Positions 21,056 to 31,509 of a DNA stretch of 64,000 nucleotides are shown in pieces. Position numbers and translations under genes: made by a program. The number at the start of each line of letters is the position of its first letter. Positions within the stretch are counted from its first letter, which is position 1. The DNA is from Cylindrodendrum hubeiense (taxonomy: Eukaryota; Ascomycota; Sordariomycetes; Hypocreales; Nectriaceae): contig JAANBB010000017.1 in the NCBI GenBank assembly GCA_014621425.1, positions 247,753 to 311,752 on the forward strand. The letters are read 5' to 3'. Under the pieces are notes generated by a model. That model was not told where the DNA came from. It did no database searches and saw only the letters and a program-made list of their open reading frames with translations.

Positions 21056-21934
21056 TCATGTCAGCGGGAGAACGACGCCACCGAGGAAATCCGATGTTCT
21101 ACCTATACTTTCTGGGTGCTCATCAACCCCTGAGATGGACGAAGCTGCGTCCACCGGGTCCTCGTCTTGGTTGTCGTGGTTCGGGTTTAACCATTCAGAC
21201 CCAAAAGCAATGTTCACGTCCATGGCGTCGTCTGGGACAACGATAAAACATGTCTTCCGGGACTTCTTATCCTTACCGTTTTGCGCCACCCACACTAGTT
21301 TGTGTCTGGCACCGACGGTCGCATCCAAATGCAAGCGACTTACAAACTCCGAAGTTACGAAGCTGGATGCTTGTTGACACTTCATAGCAGTGGCGCCTTC
21401 CCAAGATATATCTGACCTGTTGTGTATGTCGATGAACAATGTGGGCTCTGGCGGTTGCTTCTCCCCAACAAGCATCAGTAGATGATCGAACAGCAGTGGC
21501 AATGTTCAGTTCTCGGGATTTATGCTAACCTCATCAAGGAACGTAGGCACCAATGTCGGTATCTCTTCACTAGTGGCTTGCTCCGCGGCATCCAACAAGT
21601 ATTCTCGAGGTTCTGGCTCCGGAGGCTTCGGTCTGTCGCTTGTTGTAGAGCTATAGGGCGGCGAGATAGGACGTGCGACGGGTTCTTGTCTCGGCTGTTC
21701 TCGCGCTGCCTTCAGGGCACGGTTGCAATGGCGAATATAAAAGTTCATCCTGACGGTCTGATGATCCTCGGCCAGGAGGTCTTCGGGGACGCGTTCGGCC
21801 CTCAGGTATTGCGTCATGGCATCCAAGTCCTCGGGGTAGTTCCCTGTATCGAATGCCGACCCCATGGCTGCATCTAGCATGATCTCCTGGACCTTTGTGA
21901 GACCCGTGGCCCCTGTGCTCGCGACACCCGCCAT
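21056..21934 (-). pseudogene. Retropepsin-like protein gene with an in-frame stop
   Basis: Two - strand ORFs, 21934-21506 (142 codons) and 21505-21056 (about 149 codons), are in the same frame and are separated only by a TGA (21508-21506). The first half is an Arg/Glu/Pro-rich helical region. The second half resembles fungal retropepsin-like domains: a strand pattern around FVTSEFVSRLHL and a final FIVVPDDAMDVNIAFGSEWL, the position of the usual flap-to-terminus segment. The Asp-Thr-Gly active-site motif is absent. Another - strand ORF (22410-21874) overlaps the 5' end in a different frame and could be an upstream exon (unproven). A CGA or TGG to TGA change would explain the break; a cryptic intron is less likely, because no convincing splice pair spans the stop. 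A related domain ends the neighbouring kinase. Confidence 0.45.
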
Positions 21935-22410
21935 ACCGGAAACTCATCAATCCATGTTGCGCCTTTGACGGTGGTGGTGGGGTTTGGATGCGGGGAGCCG
22001 CTAGGCACGAAGGACGTTACTAGGACGAGGAAGGACGAGAAGAGGATGTTTGCGATGCGTCGAGAACCGATGCCGGAGATGAGATGGAAGAATGTCCTTT
22101 GTCGGAGTCGGGGGATGGATGAACAGGCACAGGGATCGGCGGCGGCAACTTGATGGAGATGCCGGATAGTATCGTCGGAAGGTGGATCGATTGGCCCGTC
22201 AGGCAGGCAAGAAACGGATGAATCGTCACTCGAGGTTTGCGATGGTTGTGCGGAGCTGGCGGAGATGAAGCGCATGTGCAGAGTCGCGGCGCGATGCATG
22301 GGACGGTCAGAGGCGATCCGTACCTGGTTGTATTGTGCTGCAGGAGGGAAGTTCAGGCGCCCTGTCAGATGTACCTCGACGATGACTGATGAACTGGTTC
22401 CTGGGCGCAA

Positions 22411-22891
22411 GGCGCCGCTATCTCGGCCAACCGCTCGTTACTGGTGCCGTCACTGGCGCCTTTATCGATTAGGTGGGGGGCAGCGCCGGACGCGCAGGGG
22501 CCCGGAGGCCTGCAGCGCGGCGCTGTCGTGGGCGCGGCGCGTTGCGTCCAGTGGTCGTGGTTCGCTGGGGCTCTGCGCATACAGTGATGTCCCGCGTATG
22601 CCTCGCACAGTACATAAAACCCGCATCTTGGTACTTGGTGCTTCTAGGGGAGACAGCGGTGTGGTATGTCTTGGTCTTCCCGGCATGACGTCCTGGGCGC
22701 AATGGCAGATACCTCGGCTTCCGATTAGCAAACACCTAGCAAACACCCTGGTTCCTGCAAGAGAGATAGATAGGAAAGGCAGTAACTATTTAAACAAATA
22801 AACAAGCTACTCGTAACATTAATTGCTAAATACACTTTAAGAACCACCGGGATGTTTTTGCACAGCTATATCTTAAGGCCTATCAAACCAA
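22411..22891. other. Intergenic, downstream of the kinase gene
   Basis: GC-rich for about 300 bp, then AT-rich. ORFs on both strands overlap each other and show no motifs. Nothing else is supported. Confidence 0.35.
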
Positions 22892-24583
22892 CTACACCTC
22901 CTTCACATCATTGAATGCCTCCGATCCAAACAAATCAACAAAATCTTTTCCAACCAGCATTTCAAAGGGCACATTCTCTGGCGCAACCAGAAACTCGCTC
23001 TTCCGCGTCTTTTTGATGTGATCCGCAATCCACGTAATCGTGACCCGTCGTTTCGACTCGAATCTCCGTCCTTCAAACACAAAGATTTCCGTATCGTCCA
23101 TGCTATGGATTCTGAGATTGCACTGGGTCACGATGTTGCCCGAAACCCAGTTCTTGGCCGACCGGGGATTCTCTATGACCTCGACTTCTGACCATGCGCA
23201 ATTGGTTGGATCATGCACCCTGACAGACCGGGGCTTGACGGGAGCGGTTGTGCCGCTCAGGTCAAGCCTCGTTGATAAACTGGAGTGAGACATTGTGTCC
23301 GCGTCATCTTCGTCAAACATGCTGTCGTCCATACAGCAGGATCCCCGAAACACCTGATCGCACCGTCCCCGGGCCTTCCGGATTGTGTTTCTCAAGTCTC
23401 TCGAGTTGGGCCGATCTTCTTTGCGGTTTTGCAGCATACTTTCAACCCAATCCAGTGGGGCATTCCCCCATGTTGAGTTATCCTTGCGGAGAATTCCAAT
23501 AACGGTTTTGATGCCATCGGGACAGTCCCAGTATTTCTGGGAGCCATACTCTATCATCGTTTCTCTCAAAAAGCTCCTCGGTTTTCCCTTCAATACCACA
23601 GCCATTTCCAAGAAAACGCACCCCAGCGACCAGATGTCCGACATTGAGTTACGAGGTTGGTCATTGGCGACTTCGGGGGCGCAGTAAACGAGGGTTCGTA
23701 ACTGCTCCTGACACGTGGTTGTATACCCATTCTCACTCCAGTCAAGCGACATGCCAAAGTCGGTAAAAATGACCTTGGTGTCTTTGACGAGGATGTTTTG
23801 GGGCTTGATGTCCTTGTGCCGGACGCAAAAGACGTAGTGTAGAGAGGCAAGCGCTGTAGCCAGGCACCCAAAGAAACTAGCTAACAGTGACTCATTACTT
23901 TTTTTGTCGTGGAAGCTTTCGAGGAACTGAAGAAGATTGCATTCGGCTACAGGATTCATGAGGATGCCAACATACCGCGGTTCGGTATAGCTGCCAACCA
24001 ATTGAATATAGTGGCAATGTCGTATTCTTCTAAGGATATCCAGTTCCGTTTGAATATATCTCATCTGTTCCTGTGCCTCCTCGAAGTTCGTCTTCCGCTT
24101 TATCCGCTTGAGCGCATACGTCCTGCCCTCGGGGCATGCAACCTCGGCGACATCGCCAAAGCCTCCTTGGCCAAGGGTCCCCTTGTGCGACAGCGTTTCT
24201 GGAATCTTCATCCATTCGTCAATGGCATCGGTGGTCAAATAGAAGTGCTCGCCAGGCCACTGGCTTTTGGGTCCCACGGTGAAGCTGCTGGACAAAAACG
24301 ATGGCTGGCGACTCAGGACCCTCCGGAAAGCGCCGGGACCAAGGCTCATAGGCAGGCATTCCCTGGTGATGGGGATCCAGAGGTCAGTAACCCCGGATTT
24401 GAGCACGGTGAGGATGTTGTCCTGGAAGCCGACTTCTCTGAGCAACACGGCGATCCGGGCCGAGTCTTTGTGGGCCCTCAGCGCCGGTAGCACGGACACT
24501 AGAGATTCAAACTTTCCGGTAATGGAGTCATCGGCCAACGGGCTCGGGGGTCCACCATTGATATGCTGTTGGCGAGGCATCAT
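22892..24583 (-). CDS. Ser/Thr protein kinase with degenerate retropepsin-like C-terminal domain
   Basis: A single-exon gene of 563 aa. An N-terminal region (25-120) precedes a complete kinase domain (about 132-405): Gly-loop GQGGFGDV (138-145), ATP-binding Lys159 in YALKRI, catalytic loop HKDIKPQN (Asp258), DFG at 275-277 and APE at 302-304. All catalytic elements are intact, so it should be active. An acidic linker (about 415-435) leads to a C-terminal domain (464-552) with the layout of fungal retropepsin-like domains (KNWVS...EFLVAPENVPFEMLVGKDF). However, the place of the active-site Asp-Thr-Gly reads ENPRSAKNW, so it is probably a protein-binding module rather than a protease. It faces a HeLo-pseudokinase gene across a 590-bp shared upstream region (24584-25173). 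The domain pairing is unusual. The kinase call is secure; the tail call is moderate. Confidence 0.88.
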   Translation of the reverse strand: MMPRQQHINGGPPSPLADDSITGKFESLVSVLPALRAHKDSARIAVLLREVGFQDNILTVLKSGVTDLWIPITRECLPMSLGPGAFRRVLSRQPSFLSSSFTVGPKSQWPGEHFYLTTDAIDEWMKIPETLSHKGTLGQGGFGDVAEVACPEGRTYALKRIKRKTNFEEAQEQMRYIQTELDILRRIRHCHYIQLVGSYTEPRYVGILMNPVAECNLLQFLESFHDKKSNESLLASFFGCLATALASLHYVFCVRHKDIKPQNILVKDTKVIFTDFGMSLDWSENGYTTTCQEQLRTLVYCAPEVANDQPRNSMSDIWSLGCVFLEMAVVLKGKPRSFLRETMIEYGSQKYWDCPDGIKTVIGILRKDNSTWGNAPLDWVESMLQNRKEDRPNSRDLRNTIRKARGRCDQVFRGSCCMDDSMFDEDDADTMSHSSLSTRLDLSGTTAPVKPRSVRVHDPTNCAWSEVEVIENPRSAKNWVSGNIVTQCNLRIHSMDDTEIFVFEGRRFESKRRVTITWIADHIKKTRKSEFLVAPENVPFEMLVGKDFVDLFGSEAFNDVKEV

Positions 24584-25173
24584 TCTTTTGAGGCCTTTTT
24601 ATTAATACGGGGGAAATCAGCCTCGTCGGATGCACTTTGCGCATCAGGGTTTGTTTCTCAATATGGGATAACCTGGTCGGTAACGGAATGAGATGAACCA
24701 AACGTGCAGTAAAATCGTCTTCACTTTGCCAAACACGCCGCGAATCAGCCTTACACCGGCTGTGTCACCCTTCTTATCCCTTATGATTGACAGTGTCCGC
24801 CGCCATCCTTCCCGGGACGAGGGATGTAAGATTTCAGCCCAATTATGCCTTATCGCAAGGCAACGAGGCAAAGTCGCGATGGATGCCTGGGCTTGAAAGT
24901 TGGTATTTTGCGCACCATCGCCATTGGAAGCCTCGCCTGGGAGATGGGTGAATGGGAGCATCATGCCACCACACCATCTGCAACCCTCATGCAGAGAAGC
25001 CCCACCTTCAGCCCAACGTAAATTGCACCTTCGGCAATGGAATTGGGGAGAAAGATATACCTTCGTGGAGAATGTGAACCTGAATGTCTGCACTTGGTCT
25101 CAGTCGTATTGCCCCAACTTCACATTAATCAACCTACTTCCCACCCTCCTAACAACCACTACGATCCATAATT
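24584..25173. promoter_or_regulatory. Shared upstream region of divergent kinase and HeLo-pseudokinase genes
   Basis: 590 bp between two divergent start codons (24583 - and 25174 +). It probably contains both promoters, so the two genes may be co-regulated. No strong TATA box is seen on either side. An AT-rich block next to the kinase ATG and a pyrimidine-rich ACTTCCCACCCTCC stretch just before 25174 are the only notable features. The ORF at 24644-25093 (-) has no motif. Confidence 0.4.
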
Positions 25174-27215
25174 ATGGCTGAAGCACTAGCTGTCCTTGGA
25201 ACCGGCCTCAGCGCGGCGTCCTTCATACTGCAGGTTACCGATGAATGCATCAAAAGTGCGGGAAGTGGCACACCTACATACTCCCTGTTTCCTAACGTGT
25301 ATCTGAAGGGTACAAGTACTTTTCCGAGGCTAGTCAGATGCCCGAATCTCATCGGTACCTGAGAGTCCGATTGCAGATGGAGCAGCAGCGGTTCCTGAAC
25401 TTTGCTCTGGAAGCGGGGTTGTTGTTCGCAGATGGACAGCTATGTGCCTCTCTCCAAGTCAATCAGACTGTATTGCAAGCTGTTCTCCTTGAGATCAGGG
25501 CCCTCTTGCAAAACTACGAGGATACCAAAGGCAAATATGAAGCCACAGTGCCACAAGCAGCAGTTGACTGGGATGACCGCGGCGAGCCTCAAACGAATCT
25601 CATGGACTTGCTTTGTCTTAGTCGTGCTGAGCCCAGTCAGGCAATTCCGATTTCAGATGACAGTAAATACATGGCCCAGCTCAGAGGGTTGAAAAATGTG
25701 GGTAGCCGCGCCGTCGGGAAAGTGCGGAAGCTGCGCGTCATTCTAGCCGACCCCAGGCGCCTTGTCTGGGTGGCTTTCGATCGCGAAGAATTCGAGGCTC
25801 TGATCACAAAGCTCACCAGTCTCAACTCCTTTCTCATCGCACTTCTGGATACATCTCATACGACGAGGTTAGAGAAAGCAATCGAGACAAGCTACTTGGA
25901 GATCCTGGAGCTCCAAGACAACCTCAGAGGTCTTCAGACACTCATGCAAGCTCTAAACGAAGAAACCGGCGGACAAGCTGAGGAACAATTACTCCCTTCT
26001 GTGCACGAAAGAACCTTGCCCGAGGCCTTGGCGGCTGAAAAGCAAACTGATGAGTTGAAAAGAAAGCATTTGAAGAAATTGACTACAATCAAGATGCACT
26101 GCATCAGAATGGACCAACTTGAGGGGGCCTCAGAACCTCCTCAAGCCAAGTCGGCCCTAATCCTCGACTTTTATTCCGTCTTCAGCTTTGACGGAATTAG
26201 TGAGCAGTCTCACCGGCATTCACGGAGAATTTTATCCTGGAATGACCGCTTTGTTTGGGTTGAGTGGATGGATATTGGGTCCCACCAACAAGAAGCACAC
26301 ATCGCGCCAAAGCATAACACCGAGACTAGAGTTTCCCTTCTCGCCGGACTGCTTTGTGAGGAATTACCGAATACCTTTCGAACACCTCATTGTCTGGGTT
26401 ATACTAGATCAGTGGGATCTGATGGGGAAGCCAAGTTCGGAATAATATTCGAGAAGCCCCCAGACTCAAATCCAGATGCAACCCTCAGAACTCTGCGCGA
26501 GTTGCTTGGAGAACGACCCAAGCCATCTCTATCGAAACGGCTGTCTCTTTGCAATGCTCTGGCCGAATACATATACAATCTTCACTCGGTCAATTGGCTA
26601 CACAAGGGACTTCGAAGTGAAAATGTTCTCTTCTTCGGAAGGGAGCTGACGGAACTCCGGCTCGAAAACCCATATGTCACGGGATTTCAGCTTTCAAGGC
26701 CAAGCGACATTGTTGAAATGACTGTTAAAGCCGCTTCTGACCCTGCTTCAGACATTTATCGACATCCTTTGGCACAATTCAATGGAGAAGGGTCACCGTA
26801 CCGAAAGTCTTATGACATATATAGCTTAGGGATTTTGTTATTGGAAATTGCCTACTGGAAGCCCATTGAACAGATAATGGGCATTGAAAAGCTCATAAGT
26901 TTAAGAAGGAGTGATTTGAGCGCTGTCCAAGACCGACTGCTAGGTAAATTACTAGAAGATGCCCCTCGAACATTCAGCACAATGAAAAACATGGAGGAGG
27001 GAGCACGTTCAAGATATTTAGGAAAAGCCGCAAACAAGTGCGGGGATGTTTACGGAGATATCGTTGAGATATGCCTTGGAGCTGACGCAATTGAGAAACC
27101 AGTCTATAAAGGCGAGTCTGCTGCCTCTATAAGTCAACGGCTACGGATGATGTTAGATGAGCAAGTTGTTGGTAGACTTCGATCGATGAAGGACGCGCTG
27201 GAAAGCCAGCAATGA
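25174..27215 (+). CDS. HeLo-domain pseudokinase (MLKL-like architecture)
   Basis: Spliced model: exons 25174-25255 and 25309-27215, 662 aa. The 53-bp intron (GTGCGG...CTAACG...AAG) is needed to give a continuous helical N-terminus. Residues 1-215 match the HeLo (HET-S/LopB, prion-inhibition) domain: a hydrophobic N-terminal helix ALAVLGTGLSAASFILQ, then RLQMEQQRFLNFALEAG, and a helical bundle. In this family the N-terminal helix inserts into membranes and kills the cell. A charged coiled-coil-like linker (about 230-275) leads to a kinase-like domain (about 290-640). It has lost catalysis: the HRD motif reads HKGLRSEN (459-466), and DFG reads TGF (485-487). The C-lobe is kept (SYDIYSLGILLLEIAYWKP). 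No prion-forming C-terminal motif is present. It is divergent from an intact kinase gene. Inference: a cell-death effector held in check or triggered through its pseudokinase. Confidence 0.85.
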
Positions 27216-27367
27216 GTAATGGGATATGTGCTCCAGAGGGATCCTCTTGGCGACTTAATATCGTCCAAGGAGGAGAAGAAGTAAGAGTTCTTGGCAGATG
27301 TTAATGAGCTCTCGTGAGAAAAAGTTACGTACCTCAGCTTCTGGAATGGCTAGTGAATCCTCCCCTG

Positions 27368-28176
27368 TTAATGCTCTCGAGGAGCCAGAGCAATGCATGA
27401 AAAACGAAGGTCGCCGCCTCCAGCCTTCTGCATATCGATGACCCTCTTCAGCCCCAACTGCAAAGCCTCCTCGCTCAGTGCATCCTGTCCTTCACTCAAC
27501 GCGCCCCTGTTGATCGGCCCTTTCCTCGAACCCTCCAGCTCCCATAAGTTGCCGTCGTGGCCCTTGACAAGGGCCACGAAGTGCTGGCCTCGCTGCTCCG
27601 TCGGAGCTGTATCGCCTTTGATGGCCATGGCCTGGCTTGTCTGGTACAGGATCTCAGACGTGTTGATAAGCTCTGCACGGTCCGTCAATTTGAGCGGAAT
27701 CGCGTCCTCACGGATCTTTGCGAGAGCACTATCTGGGATGATCTTCTCAGCAGGAGGGCCGTTGAAAGCGCAGTGGAGTAATCCAATGAGGCCACAGCCA
27801 TTGATGATCTTTTGGTGAAACCATATAACAGGCTCCTCCGGGCCAGCGCCATCGTACGACTCTGTCTGCTCGTCCTCGGCGTCACGGTCCCTTTTCCACG
27901 CGTCTGTCATGGGAATGATGACCAACAGGGAGTAAACAGGACGCGGGATCATGGCTAGGATGTCTGGGTCGTCAAGCGAGTAGACATCGTGGAATGCCAG
28001 GTCCGTGGAGAGTCCCAGCTTCTGGGCGAGCTCGTTCATGACGTCCGGGTTGTTTTCTGTAGCACATGCTTAGCGGCTGTTACCGATTGCCAGGTGTGGC
28101 ATCCACGGGAGAGCCTACCAAGCATAGTATACTCCTTGGGCGGTGTGCCAGACGACTGCTGAGCGTTGTCTGCCAT
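27368..28176 (-). CDS. Ubiquitin carboxyl-terminal hydrolase (UCH, peptidase C12)
   Basis: Spliced model on the - strand: exons 28176-28119 and 28056-27368, 248 aa; intron 62 bp. It removes small adducts from the C-terminus of ubiquitin (UCH-L3/Yuh1 type), acting in the cytosol or nucleus. The joined start gives the family's MLENNPDVMNELAQKLGL region. Active-site residues seen are oxyanion Gln101 (FHQKIINGC), catalytic Cys107 (NGCGLIG) and His178 (GQHFVALV). The third catalytic position, usually Asp in a YELDG-type motif, is Glu194 (LWELEGSRKGP). An acidic insert (DAEDEQTESYDGAGPEE) extends a loop. Length is normal for the family (about 230-250 aa). Its 3' end faces the HeLo-pseudokinase gene, 152 bp between stop codons. 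It is probably a housekeeping gene. Confidence 0.93.
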
Positions 28177-29380
28177 GTTTTCGCTGTTGTTTTTCGTATG
28201 TGAGCGAGCGTGAATGGTGGTGTGCTGCGGCTTATCACGGCATATGCAAGCGACTCCGAAACAGTGAATGGTCGGGAGCGGGAAGGCGCTCCGGGAGAGA
28301 TTCGTGCTAGGACGCACAGGAATAGAGATCAGGCTGAATTAGTAGCGGATGCACTCAAAGACGATGAAAGTAGAGGATGATTGCTGAGAGCTTCTCGTCG
28401 TGCCACGTCGAAGTTCGGCTGCGGCGTGCACGCACTGCACGCATGTTCTTGAGGGCGGGGTGACGTGTGGTAGGTTTGCCTAGGATTTGGCGCCGTGGTA
28501 ATTGGTGTACTAAGGCTGCAAGCTTCCCCTCCGCACCACCATTTCAACGTCGCAACAGCACAGGGATGACAGCTCCAATTTAGCTTCTCGATATAGAACA
28601 TGAGATCCTATCTCGGCCTAATCCCCGCAACTGACTTTATTCTTGGTCTTGGACGCCTAGTCCTGCAGCTTCCTTAGTAAGAGCTGCTAATTTGTCTTGT
28701 CAACAAACCCCGCTCACTCGGCCGTAGCACGCCCAGATGGAATCAACTTGCTTACAGCTATCATCATCGTTCCACTCTTAGCTAAGGAAGAACGCTTCTA
28801 CACATCAATCCATCTCCTCGGACGGCCGTCGGAATTTCGGCGTCAAAATGAGGGGTTCATCAGCGTTGCATGGCACATGCGGCTTACCATTCTTTGTTCA
28901 ATGGCATGTGTTGAGCCCTGTCCGCGGCATGCCAACATTCGCAGCGAGCGGGGTTAGAGGCATGTCAGTGAGACGCCGATGACACAGTCTCGCATCCTCG
29001 CCTACGCTGTACCCATGTCATTTAAACGAGCTCTTTACGTTGCAATTGTCGACCTAGGGAATGCCCCTCGTTAGCATCTACCCTTATTGGCACCGACCCT
29101 GTACGAAGAGACAAATGTCGACATCGCTTTAAGAACCACTACGCTCGGACGGAGGGACTTGATCGTCGGTGTAATCGCTACGGGGCATCGCAGACGAAGG
29201 TTTGCGGCAGTGATTGGCCATCGTGAGGTTGCTTTGTAATGACTCAGTGATGTGGAATCATCATTGCGGCACCGCAAGCCATAGCGCATGTCATCATTTA
29301 CCGTCTACATGCATGACGTCTCGCGCCCTGCGAGGTGAGACAATCCTTGTACGCGTCGAGGAGCAGCGGAACCTTGGGGT
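28177..29380. other. Intergenic between UCH and GST genes
   Basis: No supported gene in 1.2 kb. ORFs at 28329-28601 (-), 28697-28957 (+) and 29071-29289 (-) show no motif. It holds the upstream regions of two divergent genes. Confidence 0.4.
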
Positions 29381-29387
29381 TATAAAT
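29381..29387 (+). promoter_or_regulatory. TATA box of the sigma-like GST gene
   Basis: TATAAAT lies 85 bp before the ATG at 29466. Confidence 0.5.
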
Positions 29388-29465
29388 GAAGGCATTGATC
29401 GCTCAACCTTCTCCAAAAGTCAAAGATTTTACATTCACAGACTTCCTTGTCACAATACCTCAACA

Positions 29466-30320
29466 ATGGCTCCTCAAGACACCATCCCCATCCTCCACTA
29501 CTTCGACCTCGGCCGCCTGGGCCGTGGAGAAGTTCTGCGGTACGCATTTAGCATTCCCCACTTCCCCACCCTTACATCCAACACGAACTTTGGAGCTCCC
29601 ACTGACAACAATCCTTGCAAAGACTTTTCCTGAGAGATGCAGAGATCGAGTTCAAGGATATCCGCTACCCTTACGAGAGCACCTGGAAGGCCACTACCGG
29701 CGATTTGGCTCGCCATGGTGCGACTCGCACCAGAAAGCTGCCTGCCCTCGAACACGGCGGCAATATCTTGACTCAGGTTGGTCATACTTTATACTACCGA
29801 TTGTAGTGATTAACCAAGTCACAGCACATTCCTATCTTGCGCTACTTCTCTCGGGAGCTTGGCCGCTACGACGGAGAGACCAATGACGAGAAGTATCTCG
29901 TGGACGTCGTCGCCGATATCTACATCGATTGGAGGGTAAGTCAATTTCTTCCAATCACATTCAGTAGAAAATTTTAACAATTTGCCTAGTTCCAATGGGT
30001 GATTCAATTGGACAAGGTCACGGATCAGTACAAGAACGAGTACGTGCAGAAGTACTATGACGTGCTTGATCAGTACTACTCGGAGCGTGGAGGTCCCTAT
30101 CTTCTTGGTGATACCATCAGCTATGCCGATTTCGCCGTTTATCAGTCCATTGATAACGATGAGAGGATCAAGACCCTTCCGGTATGTTCAGTTCCTCTTC
30201 TGGAAAATAATTACTCATTCATTGCAGGCGACACTCCCACCCGCCATCGCAAAGTTCAGAGAGGCCTTTGAGGCGCGACCCAACATTGCTGCCTACATCA
30301 AGGAGACGGCAGCCAAATAA
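29466..30320 (+). CDS. Glutathione S-transferase (sigma-like)
   Basis: Spliced model with five exons: 29466-29539, 29623-29776, 29825-29935, 29990-30181 and 30228-30320; 207 aa, the usual length of a soluble GST. Introns are 83, 48, 54 and 46 bp. The N-terminal thioredoxin-like domain starts with LHYFDLGRLGRGE, with Tyr at the glutathione-activating position. KLPALEHGGNILTQHIPILRYFS follows, with the cis-Pro and the glutathione-contacting segment. The all-helical C-terminal domain carries GGPYLLGDTISYADFAVYQ, the conserved helix cap/Asp motif. It conjugates glutathione to electrophiles in the cytosol, or may act in prostaglandin-synthase-like isomerisation as some sigma members do. It is unrelated in subclass to the second GST at 56806. 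No cluster context suggests a dedicated substrate. Confidence 0.92.
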
Positions 30321-31509
30321 ATGCTTTTGAGTGAACTCTTTCCCAATGACAGTCTTTTCCGATAGCTAGTTGAGGAAATAAGAGCAAGGAATCAAGCATC
30401 AAATCCAATTAAAAATGTAGCTCCGTGTGTAATTCGCTTTAAAACTATTCCCATTCCCATTGTTTTAAGCCACGTTCACCACCAAACGGGAAGAGGTTCA
30501 AAATAGTCAGTGAATGATGTTTAAGTGCGTCGTGACTCAAGTCGACCATTTGACATTACCAACCTGTGCAGCTGTCAAAGGAGCAAGAAATAGGATACAA
30601 AACGCGTTGTAATAACAAAGACTTACCATACTCGAATAAGATGAGTTCGATCTGTCTGGTATCTGGGTCTACATCGTATATCGCCGAAGTTTTTTGGGGC
30701 AGACTTAGGGTAGGAGAGACGATAGTAGAACTAGAAACGTTTGATTCTACAGTGCTACTTGAGTGAAATAATTAGAAATACACATACTGCGCCTAAGACT
30801 ATATTTTATTTTAGTTATTTATTCCTTAATATTACATTTTATGTTTAGGTTAAGGATGTATGTACACGTCCGTTAGCTAAGATTTAGGTGCTAAGAATAT
30901 TGTATCTGTGAGCAAATAGCAACTTGCATACGTACAAGTAGCAATACCCTTATTACGGGATACAATAAAAGAAACTGGATTAGGGAATTAATTGATTGTT
31001 ACTTTCCTCATGCAAATAAGTAACCAAACGTCGTCGTACTATCTAGCCTCGTCCTGGATTAAGTCACGGCATCGGAAGTCCTTGACTTTCTACACAATGC
31101 ACTCTCTAGTTTATATGTACCACTTCTCGCACCCATGCGTGCTCGGAAATATTACACAATGACTGGGGGGCCTTCGGTTCTGCATCTATGTGGTTTGAAT
31201 GAGGCTTGGCACTAATGCTCAGCTGCTGACCGTCCTGGTAAGGCGCGTTCGAAAAATAATTACTGCTGCTCCCAAATTTGTGGAGTGGCTGAACTTAAAC
31301 GGGTCGCAATTAAATAATTATTTATTTAATTAAGGGGCCAATAAACGGATTTTACTCTCCCCGGCTTCCGTCACAGGCAATGGCTTGAAGAGTTGGCCAA
31401 GAGCCGCAACGCAAACGACAGCGGCGCTCAAATCTGACTTGCGACTTATCATCACAATCGCAACAAATCTCAATGAATAAGAGTTGACTGCGAAATTTCC
31501 GGCTTCATC
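30321..31509. other. Intergenic, partly repeat-derived, AT-rich
   Basis: No supported gene. The middle (about 30797-30952) is a fragment of the AT-rich repeat family seen complete at 36252-36523. The final stretch (about 31310-31335) is an A/T-only run (TAATTATTTATTTAATTAA) before the F-box/ankyrin gene. Confidence 0.4.
30797..30952 (+). repeat. Fragment of AT-rich TIR repeat family
   Basis: Shares TTATTCCTTAATATTACATTTTA and GCTAAGATTTAGGTGCTAA-type landmarks, in the same order, with 36252-36544 and with the repeat split at 40266-41035. It ends in a decayed right end (GTGAGCAAATAGCAA). The left inverted end is not found, so this is a truncated copy. Borders are approximate. Confidence 0.5.
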
